From Reinekea blandensis MED297 (GTDB taxonomy: Bacteria > Pseudomonadota > Gammaproteobacteria > Pseudomonadales > Natronospirillaceae): DNA of 64,000 bases. A program made the position numbers and the translations under genes. The first letter of the stretch is position 1. Each line of letters begins with the position of its first letter. The notes under the pieces are model-generated. The model searched no databases and was not told the DNA's origin. It worked only from the letters and a program-made list of their open reading frames with translations. This document shows positions 34,388-43,758 of the stretch, piece by piece. Location: assembly GCF_000153185.1 (NCBI RefSeq), contig NZ_CH724150.1, positions 256,915 through 320,914 of the forward strand, written 5' to 3'.

Positions 34388-36076
34388 ATGATAATAAAAT
34401 CAGGAGTACCCTGCCGCGTGTCGCTGTTGTGCACGGCGTTAATGGCCGCTGCATCGCTCAATGCGCAGACGTTTCAGGCCGAGGATTACACTAACTATTA
34501 CGATACCACTGCCGGCAACAGTGGAGGTGCTTATCGCAGTGACGCTGTCGATATTGAAGCCACTCAGGATACCGGCGGCGGCTACAATGTTGGCTGGATG
34601 GATGTTGGCGAATGGCTGAGCTACGGCGGTCTGAACATCCCACAAAATGGCCAGTATCGGGTAAAAGTGCGTGTCGCCAGTGGGCAAAGTGGTCAGCTTT
34701 CTGTCGATTTAAACGCCGGCTCTCAGGTATTGGGCACTTTTGAAGTGCCAAACACCGGCGGCTGGCAAAGCTGGACAACGTTGGAACATACGGTCGATCT
34801 GCAGTCCGGGCAATACGACTTAGGCGTCTATACCGGCACCGGTAATGTGAACTTTAACTGGATCAGCGTCGAGCCCGTCAATACCAACCCTCCCCCAACC
34901 GGCATGCGCATCGAAGCAGAAGATTATGTTGATTTTAACGATACCACCCCGGCCAACCTGGGTGGCGCGTATCGCTCAGATGCCGTTGATATTGAAACAA
35001 CTTCCGATACCGGTGGCGGTTACAACGTCGGTTGGTGGGAAACCGGCGAGTGGCTGGCTTACCCTGCTGTATCGATTCCGGCGGATGGCAACTACACGCT
35101 CAAACTGCGCGTTGCCAGCGAAGCCGGCGGTCAACTGAACGTCGACTTTGATGCCGGTACTCATGCCGTGGGCACAGTCAATATTCCCGAAACCGGCGGT
35201 TGGCAGTCCTGGCAGACGGTTGAGATTTCTACTTACCTGAGCGCAGGTAACCATGCGCTGGGCCTGTATGCACTGACCGGTGGTTTTAACATCAATTGGG
35301 TTGAGATTGTCAGCGGTGGCTCTACCAATCCGGACCCCGAGCCGCCGACGAATGTGACCTGGAGCGATGAGTTTGACACCCTGGATTTATCAGTCTGGAA
35401 CATCGAAACCGGTGGTCATGGCTTTGGTAACAATGAGCTGCAATGGTACTCAAACGGGCAAAACCTGAGCATTCAGTATGATGAGCAAGCTGGCTCTAAC
35501 GTGCTCGTCATTGAGGCTCGTCAGGAACAGGGCGGAACCTGCTGGCATGGTGGCAACTGTGGCTACACATCCGGTAAAATCACCACACGATATAAAAAGA
35601 GCTTCCAATACGGTCGACTGGAAGCCCGCATGAAGCTCCCTCGAGTTCAGGGTATCTGGCCTGCTTTTTGGATGTTGGGCGATGCCTACAATACCCAGAG
35701 CTGGCCGCAAGGTGGCGAGATCGACATTATGGAGCATGTGAATACCAATAATGTCACCTCCGGCGCCCTGCATGGCCCCGGCTACTCCGGCAACACCCCC
35801 ATCACCGGCTGGTTAGAGCACAGCCAGAGTATTGATCAGGGATATCATGTTTACGCAGTAGAATGGGATGCCAATGGTATTCGCTGGTTTGTTGATGACA
35901 TCAACTTCTACAGCATTACCCGCGGTGAAGTGGAACAATACGGCGAGTACGTTTATGACCAGCCGTTCTGGTTCCTGCTGAACCTGGCCGTAGGCGGTAA
36001 CTGGCCAGGTGATCCGGATCATGCGAACTTCCCGACTACCCGGATGTATATCGATTACGTTCGCGTTTATCAATAA
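34388..36076 (+). CDS. Secreted GH16 beta-glucanase with two CBM6 modules
   Basis: This 562-residue protein has a signal peptide (about 1-26, ending SLNA). CBM6 module 1 is at about 27-165 and CBM6 module 2 at about 173-305, similar to each other (FQAEDYTNYYDTT and IEAEDYVDFNDTT). Short Pro/Asn linkers separate them. The GH16 domain runs from about 320 to 562. Its active-site motif is GEIDIMEH with Glu444, Asp446 and Glu449, and VQGIWPAFWMLG precedes it. GH16 enzymes of this type split beta-1,3- or mixed-linkage glucans such as laminarin. CBM6 modules bind the chains. It probably leaves the cell through the type II system at 43-51 kb (inference). Confidence 0.9.
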   Translation: MIIKSGVPCRVSLLCTALMAAASLNAQTFQAEDYTNYYDTTAGNSGGAYRSDAVDIEATQDTGGGYNVGWMDVGEWLSYGGLNIPQNGQYRVKVRVASGQSGQLSVDLNAGSQVLGTFEVPNTGGWQSWTTLEHTVDLQSGQYDLGVYTGTGNVNFNWISVEPVNTNPPPTGMRIEAEDYVDFNDTTPANLGGAYRSDAVDIETTSDTGGGYNVGWWETGEWLAYPAVSIPADGNYTLKLRVASEAGGQLNVDFDAGTHAVGTVNIPETGGWQSWQTVEISTYLSAGNHALGLYALTGGFNINWVEIVSGGSTNPDPEPPTNVTWSDEFDTLDLSVWNIETGGHGFGNNELQWYSNGQNLSIQYDEQAGSNVLVIEARQEQGGTCWHGGNCGYTSGKITTRYKKSFQYGRLEARMKLPRVQGIWPAFWMLGDAYNTQSWPQGGEIDIMEHVNTNNVTSGALHGPGYSGNTPITGWLEHSQSIDQGYHVYAVEWDANGIRWFVDDINFYSITRGEVEQYGEYVYDQPFWFLLNLAVGGNWPGDPDHANFPTTRMYIDYVRVYQ

Positions 36077-36101
36077 AACTCAGAACTGAGTAGAAACACC
36101 C

Positions 36102-36131
36102 AAAAGGGGAGCACTTTAGCTCCCCTTTTTT
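36102..36131 (+). terminator. Rho-independent terminator after the GH16 gene
   Basis: AAAAGGGGAGC (36102-36112) pairs with GCTCCCCTTTT (36119-36129), with loop ACTTTA and a T-run. It lies 25 bases past the stop and also faces the end of the convergent gene. Confidence 0.85.
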
Positions 36132-36153
36132 ATTTAACCTATCCAAACGATCA

Positions 36154-36876
36154 CTACGATTGCGATGCTACGTCCTTCACTTTCAGCGGCACTAACTGAG
36201 AGTGGGCAATTTTCAGGTGACTTTCATTCCAGATCAGATCTTCAATAAACCGATCACGAACCAGACGCAAACTGTCGCGATCGGGTCGCTTGATGAACAG
36301 CTGATGCGCGATTTTGCAGGAGTTTGCCAATGATCGCCTGGTCTGCGCCAACTCCAGATACTTTTCTACTTCCCGGATCAGTTCAGAGGCCTTGAGTGGG
36401 GCGAGCTTGGCTTTCAGCTCATCGGTTAACTGGCGTTCATGCTGGATTCTCAGCTCAGCCAGAGCCTGAGTCAGGTGATTTTCCAGTGCATCACTGAATG
36501 TGGCCGCACCAGAGAGCGTCCGAAACTCTTGCAGAGCTTCATGGGCAGCCGGCGTCAAGGTGATGTTCATGGCCTTACTATGACGTTGCCGTTCCCGTCG
36601 TCGCCGCTTCCGTGCTGAGAGGGATTTCCGCAATCGCCCCCAGTCGTCCATCGTCAGTGATTCTTCCAGAATGGTCTGAGTTGACTGACAGAGATCTTTC
36701 GTCGGCCGTTCAATGTCTCGCCATTGCACGACGCATTCTTTCAGTGTCGATAACCCAAATCGGTGAATCGGATGATCCGGTTCACTTAACCAGTTGGGCT
36801 GTTGCAACTGATAATCGAGCCAGTCCAGACAATCGAACCAGTCATCGGCGTTCAGTTGGTAGCGTGGTCGAGGCAT
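36154..36876 (-). CDS. MatP-like DNA-binding protein
   Basis: The middle of this 240-residue protein recalls the ribbon-helix-helix of the Ter-macrodomain protein MatP. A basic run (ARKRRRRERQRHSKA at about 88-102) leads into a strand and helices (MNITLTPAAHEALQEFRTLSGAATFSDALENHL). This is the same order as MatP ARRKRH..., then KKSIDLEF..., then TLSETIVQLIE. A predicted coiled region follows (about 135-170). At 240 residues it is longer than E. coli MatP (150), with extra sequence at the C-terminus. The nearby sites CTAC-nnn-GTAG have the 3-base-centre symmetry of matS. The relation is inferred from my own alignment by eye. Confidence 0.5.
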   Translation of the reverse strand: MPRPRYQLNADDWFDCLDWLDYQLQQPNWLSEPDHPIHRFGLSTLKECVVQWRDIERPTKDLCQSTQTILEESLTMDDWGRLRKSLSARKRRRRERQRHSKAMNITLTPAAHEALQEFRTLSGAATFSDALENHLTQALAELRIQHERQLTDELKAKLAPLKASELIREVEKYLELAQTRRSLANSCKIAHQLFIKRPDRDSLRLVRDRFIEDLIWNESHLKIAHSQLVPLKVKDVASQS

Positions 36877-36883
36877 GTTTTAT

Positions 36884-36894
36884 CTACAAGGTAG
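36884..36894. promoter_or_regulatory. Inverted repeat site 1 upstream of the MatP-like gene
   Basis: CTACAAGGTAG: arms CTAC and GTAG around a three-base centre, seven bases before the start codon of the MatP-like gene. The same site recurs in reverse orientation at 36963. Binding here would overlap the ribosome site or promoter end. Confidence 0.5.
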
Positions 36895-36962
36895 CCAATA
36901 AAGAGTTAGTATAGCCCTGCGCATACCGCGTGGTAAAGGGTGGTTCACTAAATCATTAACGA

Positions 36963-36973
36963 CTACCTTGTAG
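36963..36973. promoter_or_regulatory. Inverted repeat site 2 upstream of the MatP-like gene
   Basis: CTACCTTGTAG is the exact reverse complement of the site at 36884-36894. The two bracket the short region that must hold the promoter of the MatP-like gene, which suggests autoregulation by looping or cooperative binding. Confidence 0.5.
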
Positions 36974-36981
36974 ACGTTAAA

Positions 36982-37656
36982 TCATATCACACCCAGTTCC
37001 AGCGCTTTTAACACAGCCCGGGTTCGGTCTCTGACCCCCAACTTTGCGAGAATGTTAGAGACGTGATTCTTAATGGTTCCCTCTGATTTAAATATCGCCC
37101 GGGAAATTTCTTTGTTCGAATAACCGCCGGCCATGAGTCGGAGAATTTCAATTTCCCGTTGAGTCAATGGATCCTGTACGGGTTCCTTCTCAACTTTGCT
37201 CTGACCTTCTTTTTGCAATTCAGTAAAGCCCTTGATCACTCGCTCAGTCACTGCTGGCTGAATCAGGGTGTCCCCAGACGAGACCGTATCAATCGCTTCG
37301 ACCAATGCTTCCAAAGAGACATCTTTGAGCAGGAACCCCCGGGCACCCGCACGAATACCACTCAGAACCAACTCATGATCATCAAAGGTCGTCAGGATGA
37401 TGACCGGTATATCGATGTTCTGCTCTTTCATGGTTTTAACAGCGGTGATGCCATCCATTTTCGGCATGCGGATGTCCATGAGCACAACATCGGGTTGCAG
37501 CTCAGTCATCACGGTAAGCGCCTCTTCGCCGTCCCCTGCTTCACCGACAATGGTGATATGGCCGGCCAGGTTCAACAGGGATTTAATACCCTCTCTGACC
37601 AGGTTCTGATCATCAACCAGCATGACCTTGATGGTTGCTTTATCCTCTGAGCTCAT
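36982..37656 (-). CDS. NarL/LuxR-type response regulator
   Basis: This 224-residue regulator has REC at about 9-125, with acidic DD at 15-16, phospho-acceptor Asp61 in VVLMDIRMP and Lys in LLKDVS. A LuxR helix-turn-helix lies at about 160-220 (LTQREIEILRLMAGGYSNKEISRAIFKSEGTIKNHVSNILAKL). Its start overlaps the stop of the kinase gene by four bases. It would control transcription in response to that kinase. Targets are unknown. Confidence 0.92.
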   Translation of the reverse strand: MSSEDKATIKVMLVDDQNLVREGIKSLLNLAGHITIVGEAGDGEEALTVMTELQPDVVLMDIRMPKMDGITAVKTMKEQNIDIPVIILTTFDDHELVLSGIRAGARGFLLKDVSLEALVEAIDTVSSGDTLIQPAVTERVIKGFTELQKEGQSKVEKEPVQDPLTQREIEILRLMAGGYSNKEISRAIFKSEGTIKNHVSNILAKLGVRDRTRAVLKALELGVI

Positions 37657-38813
37657 AGTGCCTCCATGGTGGGAATACGAATAACCAATCCGAACCCACG
37701 TTTTGTTGATACGGTTAACTGACCACGCAGTTTTTCAATGCGCTCTCTCATTCCGGTTAACCCGTTCCCTTCGCTGAAACCAAACTGGCAGTATCCGTTG
37801 TCATGAATCTGCAGTTCTACATTGCTGTCAACTTGCGTCAATCGAATGGACATTTCAGACGCATTACCATGTTTGAGTGTGTTGGTGATGCCTTCTTGCA
37901 CACAGCGGAACAAGGTATCGGCCGTTTTCGCATCCGGCAGTTGCAAGGCCGGATCAATATCCAGCTCAATTTTTAATCGTGGAATCTGAGAAATCAGTGC
38001 TTCCAGCGCATCTTCCAGACCGATATTTGAATTTTCACGCATTTCGCTAACCGTCTCGCGGACATCCGTCAGCAGTTGTTTGGCCATGTCATGCGCTTCT
38101 TTCACCAGTGTCTGGTTTTCACCACTGGTGGTGTAAGTTAAGTACTGCAGTTTTAAGATAAGTGCCGTCAAATGGTGACCCAAGCCGTCATGGAGATCAC
38201 GGGAAATACGAAGACGCTCACTCTGTTTAGTCGACTCCTGCAACAAGGCCTGAGTCGCAATCAGCTCACGGTTCAACATGCTAATCTCGTCACGCGCTTC
38301 CTGTTCCTGAAGCACCCGCTGACTCATTCGAAACGCAAACAGATTGAAGGCGCCTGCTAAGGAGGTCCAAACCAGGGCATCCTCCACTGACCAATAGAAC
38401 GCATTGAAATACCAATCCAGAGCGACCAGAGCCATAACGCCAAAATAAGCAACCAGACGGCTGAACCGAATGGGCAGCTGTGCCGCCAGGGCCACACCCA
38501 GGATGGCAATGACTCCCGAGTTGGTGATCAGCCGAATAAGGATAACGGACACCAGCTGGGCAATTATCGACCACTGCCGGATACGCTTGTCCATGCGCGT
38601 ATATTCCTGATCGCGTGTGGTCAGATAAAAGCCGATAATAAATAACAGCAGACAAAGTACGACAGCAAACAGCCTGAGCTGGCCGTTCAATGTATCGGTT
38701 GGCTGAGAACTGAGTGTGAGATAGCACACAACCGCCCAGGCCAGATAACCGGTCATACCTTCGAGATTCTGGGCGATAGAATTCTGATACACGAGATGCG
38801 AGATTCTGTTCAA
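37653..38813 (-). CDS. Membrane histidine kinase of the NarX/DesK type
   Basis: This 386-residue kinase has about five membrane helices in residues 15-160 with almost no periplasmic loops. A coiled linker follows, then the HisKA_3 box RISRDLHDGLGHHLTALILKLQYL carrying the phospho-His. The ATPase domain has LFRCVQEGITNTLKHGNAS and DNGYCQFGFSEGNGLTGM. The DNGxG loop is DNGYC, a slight change. The lack of a sensor domain outside the membrane suggests it senses the membrane state, as DesK does (inference). Confidence 0.88.
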   Translation of the reverse strand: MNRISHLVYQNSIAQNLEGMTGYLAWAVVCYLTLSSQPTDTLNGQLRLFAVVLCLLLFIIGFYLTTRDQEYTRMDKRIRQWSIIAQLVSVILIRLITNSGVIAILGVALAAQLPIRFSRLVAYFGVMALVALDWYFNAFYWSVEDALVWTSLAGAFNLFAFRMSQRVLQEQEARDEISMLNRELIATQALLQESTKQSERLRISRDLHDGLGHHLTALILKLQYLTYTTSGENQTLVKEAHDMAKQLLTDVRETVSEMRENSNIGLEDALEALISQIPRLKIELDIDPALQLPDAKTADTLFRCVQEGITNTLKHGNASEMSIRLTQVDSNVELQIHDNGYCQFGFSEGNGLTGMRERIEKLRGQLTVSTKRGFGLVIRIPTMEAL

Positions 38814-38907
38814 TGGATGTCCTGCAGTGTAAGCCGAACTGTGACTCTGCGCACAGTGACTAAGGTCATGGTTGCTATTGGGGAAAAGGCGTGATCATAT
38901 TGCCGCT

Positions 38908-39603
38908 ATGGTCTCGAATGTGCAACGTACCCGATTTCAGCCTCACCTGATTTTACCGGAAAACAAAGTCGGCAGAGATTTTATTGTCTCAGACTTGCAC
39001 GGCCATCGTGCCCAGCTCGATCAGGCATTGCAGGACGTCGACTTTTCAGAGGCTCACGATCGGCTGATCAGCGTTGGCGATCTGATTGATCGTGGGCCGG
39101 ACAGCGCCGGCTGTCTTTCTCTGCTGGAAGAACCCTGGTTTTGGGCGGTGCGGGGGAACCATGAGCAAATGCTCATCGAAACGGTCAATCAACAAACCGA
39201 TGCACTCTGGAGTCGCTGGCTGTTAAACGGCGGCAGCTGGGTTTTGAATCACCCGGACGTCGCACAACAGGATTGGGCCGATACTCTGCAGTACCTGCCG
39301 TTGACCATTACCCTGCCTTGTCAGGATTACACGGTCGGCATTTGCCACGCAGAGTATACCGGTGAACACTGGGGTGAGCGTTATGATGCTGAGGATGAAG
39401 CCATCATCGAATGGCTCTGGGGCCGTACCCGACTAAAACGCAACAACCGACAACCGGTGAAAGGCGTTGATTGGGTGTTTTCTGGCCATACCATCGTAGA
39501 TAAACCCCAACAGCTTGGTAATTCGGTTTTCATCGAACGAGGCGCCTACCTGGATAACCCCATCACCCTGATTGATCTGCAACAGTGGCTGGTCGAAAAC
39601 TGA
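38908..39603 (+). CDS. Metallophosphoesterase, PrpA/PrpB-like protein phosphatase
   Basis: The 231-residue form from ATG 38908 is preferred; a TTG at 38872 is also in frame. Motifs of the PPP/diadenosine tetraphosphatase superfamily are complete: DLHGH, GDLIDRGPDS, WAVRGNHEQM and two late His (CHAEY, FSGHTIVDKP). Two metal ions would be bound. Members dephosphorylate Ser/Thr residues or small phosphates in the cytoplasm. It is divergent from the kinase gene and alone on its strand. Confidence 0.83.
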   Translation: MVSNVQRTRFQPHLILPENKVGRDFIVSDLHGHRAQLDQALQDVDFSEAHDRLISVGDLIDRGPDSAGCLSLLEEPWFWAVRGNHEQMLIETVNQQTDALWSRWLLNGGSWVLNHPDVAQQDWADTLQYLPLTITLPCQDYTVGICHAEYTGEHWGERYDAEDEAIIEWLWGRTRLKRNNRQPVKGVDWVFSGHTIVDKPQQLGNSVFIERGAYLDNPITLIDLQQWLVEN

Positions 39604-39711
39604 TTCCGGTGTTCTCATAAACGGCAATAAGCCGTCAAACCCCATGCAAAGCCATCATGCCCAAGGTAAACTTTCCGCACATCGATGTGACAATGTCATT
39701 GGGAACCGGAA

Positions 39712-40965
39712 TTGAGCAAACATACGCTACAACCGATATTTGATAACCTGAATGAGTTCGAAAACCCATTTCGATATCCGTTTCAGGTCTCTGATGACAT
39801 TTTAAAACTCTCCGACGTCTCGAAGACCGCCTTACAACAGGACGCGACCCGATCTGCTCAGTTTCTGTACACTTATCGGGGCAGCCCGGACACCTTTGCG
39901 TCTTATCGACGGGAAATTGAACGCTTCCTGCAATGGTGCTGGTTCGTTGAAGGTTTGTCACTCGACCAGGTTCGTCGTCAGCATATCGAAGCCTTTGTGC
40001 ATTTTTGCCAATCACCACCAAAACACTGGATTGGCACTAAGAGCGTCCAACGTTTCCTGAACTCCGGTGGTCAGCGGGTTGTGAATCCACAATGGCGCCC
40101 CTTTGTGGCCAAAGTGACCAAGCGAGCCAGAAAAGCCGGAGAAACCGCCGACGCGAAAAACTATGAGCTGTCGCAATCCGGTTTGCAGGCCATCTTTTCA
40201 GTGCTCAGTACCTACTTTAATTTTTTGATTCAGGAAGATCATGTTGCCCTGAACCCGGTTGCTCAAATCCGCCAAAAAGGCAAGTTTCTTCGTAAGCGTC
40301 AGGGTGCTGACACAATTCGCCGGCTGTCTGAAGCTCAATGGCATGAGGTGCTCAATGCCATCCAAGCAGTACTTGATGAAGACCCGGCCAAATGGGAACG
40401 GGCGTTGTTTATTGTCAGCTGTCTGTTTGGGTTGTATTTACGGATCTCTGAACTTGCGGAATCCGAACGCTGGCAACCGTCCATGTCCGATTTCTGGAAA
40501 GATTCACACGACAACTGGTGGTTTACGACGGTCGGTAAAGGCAACAAAGAACGCGATATTTCGGTGTCAGACGATATGTTGGTCGCGCTCCGACGATTTC
40601 GTCAGTTTCTGGGCTTAAGCTCGCTCCCGCTACCAGGGGAACATACTCCGCTGATTCCAAAGGTTCGGGGCAAGGGAGGCATTGCAAGCACGCGGCAGAT
40701 TCGCTTTATCGTTCAGGAATGTTTCGACCTGGCGACAGACCGGTTACGAGCGCAGGGTGAAACGGAAGAAGCCGCGGCCCTTGAAACCGCGACCGTTCAC
40801 TGGCTCCGCCATACGGGCATTTCAGAAGACGTTAAGTTTCGTCCGCGTGAACACGTCCGGGATGACGCCGGTCATGGCTCCAGCGCCATCACCGACCGTT
40901 ATATTGATGTCGAGCGACAGGCCCGACATGCCAGCGCTCGGAGCAAGAAGATCAACCCGGCGTAA
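39712..40965 (+). CDS. Tyrosine recombinase/integrase, without a visible element
   Basis: This 417-residue protein starts at TTG 39712 after GGGAACCGGA. An N-terminal SAM-like core-binding domain (about 45-180) is followed by the catalytic domain. Residues Arg244 (LYLRISEL), Lys276/279, His363 and Arg366 (HWLRHTG), His388 and Tyr397 (GHGSSAITDRYID) form a complete set. It is not next to any repeat that I can see, and its 3' end overlaps gor by 14 bases. It may be a resident recombinase or the survivor of an old island. Confidence 0.82.
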   Translation: MSKHTLQPIFDNLNEFENPFRYPFQVSDDILKLSDVSKTALQQDATRSAQFLYTYRGSPDTFASYRREIERFLQWCWFVEGLSLDQVRRQHIEAFVHFCQSPPKHWIGTKSVQRFLNSGGQRVVNPQWRPFVAKVTKRARKAGETADAKNYELSQSGLQAIFSVLSTYFNFLIQEDHVALNPVAQIRQKGKFLRKRQGADTIRRLSEAQWHEVLNAIQAVLDEDPAKWERALFIVSCLFGLYLRISELAESERWQPSMSDFWKDSHDNWWFTTVGKGNKERDISVSDDMLVALRRFRQFLGLSSLPLPGEHTPLIPKVRGKGGIASTRQIRFIVQECFDLATDRLRAQGETEEAAALETATVHWLRHTGISEDVKFRPREHVRDDAGHGSSAITDRYIDVERQARHASARSKKINPA

Positions 40966-42334
40966 CGCTGCGCCCTACCCGGCGACTGACCTCGCGCATG
41001 GTCACAAACTCTTCCGCGGCCGTCGGATGAATTCCGATCGTTCGGTCAAAGTCCGCTTTGGTAGCACCGGCATTCATGGCCACGCCAATCCCCTGGATGA
41101 TTTCGCCGGCATCCTGCCCAACCATATGACAGCCAATCACCCGATCCGTCGATGCATCGACCAATAGCTTCATGTACATGCGCTCGGCGCTGCCGGACAG
41201 GGTGTTTTTCATTGGCCGGAACTGGCTTTCGTAGACGTCGACGGCATCGTAAGCCTCAATAGCCTGCTCTTCCGTGACCCCGACGGTTCCGATGTTTGGC
41301 TGACAGAAAACGGCCGTTGGAATCAGATCATAATTGACCTTCTTCGGTGCGTTGCCAAAAAGAAACTCAGACAGGTACATGCCTTCTGCCAGTGCAACCG
41401 GCGTCAGCTGAACCCGACCAATGACATCACCAATGGCGTAAATGTGACTGACATTGGTTTGATAATGCTCGTTCACATCCAGATTGCCGTGATGGGCCAC
41501 CTCAACACCAGCGGCGGCGAGATTCAGCGGTTCAACTAGCGCTTTGCGTCCGGTGGCGTTGATGACTTCATCGACCTCCATCTGTTCGCCATCATTGAAA
41601 AAGACCTGCAGGCGACCGCTGTCCAGTTTTTCGATGCGTTCGATGGTGCAATGGTAATGCAGATGAATACCTGACTGCTTCAGCTCGCCGGACACAAAAT
41701 GCCGTACGGCCTGATCAAAACCCCGCAACACCGGTTCGCCACGATAAACCAGATGGGTATTGGCACCGAGCCCGTTCAAAATACCGGCAAACTCGACGGC
41801 AATATAGCCGCCACCCACGACGATCACGTCTTTCGGAAAAGTTTCCATGTAGAAAAACTCATTCGACGTCAGCGTGTGTTCGTGCCCGGGAATTTTCGCT
41901 TTTACCGGCCAACTGCCCGTGGCAATAAGAATGTTTTCTGCTGAATACACCTCAGACCCGACTTTAACTTCGTGAGGTGACACAAACTCGCCTTCGCCGG
42001 TTATGATATCGACGCCGGCGTTTTCCAGCATCCGCTGATAGACGCCGTTTAAGCGCTGAATTTCCTGCGTTTTGTTGTCCCGCAACGTTACCCAATCAAA
42101 TCGCGGTATTTCGTCTACCGTGTAGCCATAACCAACCGAATCCCGAAAAGCATGTGCGAACTCAGAGGCATAAACAAACAGTTTTTTGGGGACACAACCG
42201 ACATTGACACAGGTGCCGCCGAGATAACGGGACTCAATGACCGCGACTTTAGCACCCTTTTGAGCAGACATGCGGGCGGCTCGGACACCGCCGGACCCGG
42301 CGCCGATCACCAGCAAATCGTAATCGTATTTCAT
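40952..42334 (-). CDS. gor: Glutathione reductase
   Basis: This 460-residue flavoprotein starts at ATG 42334 (AAGGA seven bases upstream). FAD motif VIGAGSGGVRAAR. The redox pair Cys42 and Cys47 lies in GGTCVNVGCVPKK. NADPH motif VVGGGYIAVEFAG is followed by an Arg-rich cofactor region, and the catalytic His is in GIHPTAAEE. It reduces oxidised glutathione in the cytoplasm. Length and motifs fit Gor closely. Confidence 0.93.
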   Translation of the reverse strand: MKYDYDLLVIGAGSGGVRAARMSAQKGAKVAVIESRYLGGTCVNVGCVPKKLFVYASEFAHAFRDSVGYGYTVDEIPRFDWVTLRDNKTQEIQRLNGVYQRMLENAGVDIITGEGEFVSPHEVKVGSEVYSAENILIATGSWPVKAKIPGHEHTLTSNEFFYMETFPKDVIVVGGGYIAVEFAGILNGLGANTHLVYRGEPVLRGFDQAVRHFVSGELKQSGIHLHYHCTIERIEKLDSGRLQVFFNDGEQMEVDEVINATGRKALVEPLNLAAAGVEVAHHGNLDVNEHYQTNVSHIYAIGDVIGRVQLTPVALAEGMYLSEFLFGNAPKKVNYDLIPTAVFCQPNIGTVGVTEEQAIEAYDAVDVYESQFRPMKNTLSGSAERMYMKLLVDASTDRVIGCHMVGQDAGEIIQGIGVAMNAGATKADFDRTIGIHPTAAEEFVTMREVSRRVGRSVTPG

Positions 42335-42371
42335 GGAACAATCCTTAGATTGGTATTTTGAATAAGCGTGA

Positions 42372-42390
42372 GGAGACCACAAAGGTCTCC
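42372..42390 (-). terminator. Hairpin between the GNAT gene and gor
   Basis: GGAGACC (42372-42378) pairs with GGTCTCC (42384-42390), with a five-base loop. It lies about 50 bases after the GNAT stop. The T-run is poor, so it may be a weak terminator or only a message stabiliser. Confidence 0.4.
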
Positions 42391-42441
42391 GATTGCTGTC
42401 TTAGATGAGGGGTATTGCCAGAAGTTCAATGCAAAACGAAA

Positions 42442-43101
42442 TCAGGCAGCCCGATCGACATACCCGGGGTTGGGTCGGAACAAAACAAACTCCTGAATGG
42501 GTCCTAACGGTAACTCGGTATAAACTTCGTATCCGAGCGACTTATAAAATTCTAAGTACCGATTGTTACCCGTGTCCAGGAACAGGCCGATGGAGTTTTG
42601 ATCTTTGTCCGTCAGATCATGAATGGTTTCCAGTAGTCGTTTACCCAACCCCTGCTTTTGAAAATCCGGATGGATACCGATAAGGCTGACCATACGATGG
42701 TTTTTCGCCGGCAGGCTTTCCTGAACTTCGTTGAAATACTGCACAAAACGGCGGGTACCTTCAAAGCCCGTGGTCAGCACCATCTTCATGCGCCATAGCA
42801 GTTGCCGGGAAATATCCATTTTCAGTTCGAGGTCACTGAAGAAGGCCACGCCCAGTAAACGCTCTTCTTTTTTGTGCATGACGCCAAACACAAACTCACC
42901 ACGGTCGAAGTGCAAGCGGATCAACTCGCGAATGGTCGCGCGGATCCGCTGCTTATACCCTGGGCGATGCGAATCCAGAAGATATTTGAAAGTCGGTTCA
43001 TCCCGGTAAGAATGATATAGCAATGAGCGGGCCTGGCGGCTATATCGCTCGTCAATTCTGACCACTTCGACGTCGTTTAGGTCTATCTGAGGTTTCGACA
43101 T
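42442..43101 (-). CDS. GNAT-family acetyltransferase
   Basis: This 219-residue protein starts at ATG 43101 after AGGAT. The GNAT core shows in LLGVAFFSDLELK, MVSLIGIHPDFQKQGLGKRLLETIHDL (acetyl-CoA loop QKQGLGKR) and FYKSLGYEVYTE. The acceptor is unknown. It is upstream of gor on the same strand. Confidence 0.82.
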   Translation of the reverse strand: MSKPQIDLNDVEVVRIDERYSRQARSLLYHSYRDEPTFKYLLDSHRPGYKQRIRATIRELIRLHFDRGEFVFGVMHKKEERLLGVAFFSDLELKMDISRQLLWRMKMVLTTGFEGTRRFVQYFNEVQESLPAKNHRMVSLIGIHPDFQKQGLGKRLLETIHDLTDKDQNSIGLFLDTGNNRYLEFYKSLGYEVYTELPLGPIQEFVLFRPNPGYVDRAA

Positions 43102-43269
43102 GAGGATCCTATTTATTGTTGTTTTCCATGGATTCAAATATGGCTGATTATCCTGGTTTTGCCAAGTCAGCCGATTAGCCTGAGTCTGACGCTGACGCGC
43201 CGCAAAGTGCGAATGGAAAGCCCGATCTTAGCTAAGAAACCAGACCAGCCTCTGATTCAGAACTCTCCC

Positions 43270-43758
43270 TTAGCCACCAACACCAAAGGTTACCCGGACA
43301 TTCACAAAGCCAGGATTCGGTCGGTCATCCAGCGCCAGCTCCGTGTGCCCGATACCCATATTTTCCAGTCCGCCCAACCACTGTACCACAGAGGGGTAGC
43401 GAGCATCATCGAGCCAGACCCGGAGCAGTTCACCGTCTGGCTCAAAGCGCTGAATTTCGATGCCGTAGCGAGCTGCCTGGCGTCGGATTTCAGAGTTCAT
43501 AATACTGGGGTTCAGTTCAGTGGCCCCACCGGTGACGGCCATGGCTTGGGGCGCTAAGGCTGTCAGCTCCTGGAGCGTTTGTTGCGCATTGGCCAGCTCT
43601 CGCTGTAAGTCTTGTCGCCAACTGGCCAGCGGAACGATCAATCCAAACACGATGATGGCAATGAGCAGTGAAATGCCAAGTAAGCGGGCTGCTTGTTGAT
43701 CCCGACGGCTGAGTGACAACCACTTTTCCCGCAATGGTTCCAGATAGGTTTCAAACAT
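43270..43758 (-). CDS. gspM: Type II secretion protein M
   Basis: This 162-residue protein has a short cytoplasmic N-terminus (LREKWLSLSRRDQQAARLLG, characteristic of GspM), one membrane helix (about 26-50) and a periplasmic ferredoxin-like domain ending in the FVNVRVTFGVGG strand. It partners GspL on the inner-membrane platform. It is the last gene of the operon; no gspN follows. Confidence 0.87.
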   Translation of the reverse strand: MFETYLEPLREKWLSLSRRDQQAARLLGISLLIAIIVFGLIVPLASWRQDLQRELANAQQTLQELTALAPQAMAVTGGATELNPSIMNSEIRRQAARYGIEIQRFEPDGELLRVWLDDARYPSVVQWLGGLENMGIGHTELALDDRPNPGFVNVRVTFGVGG

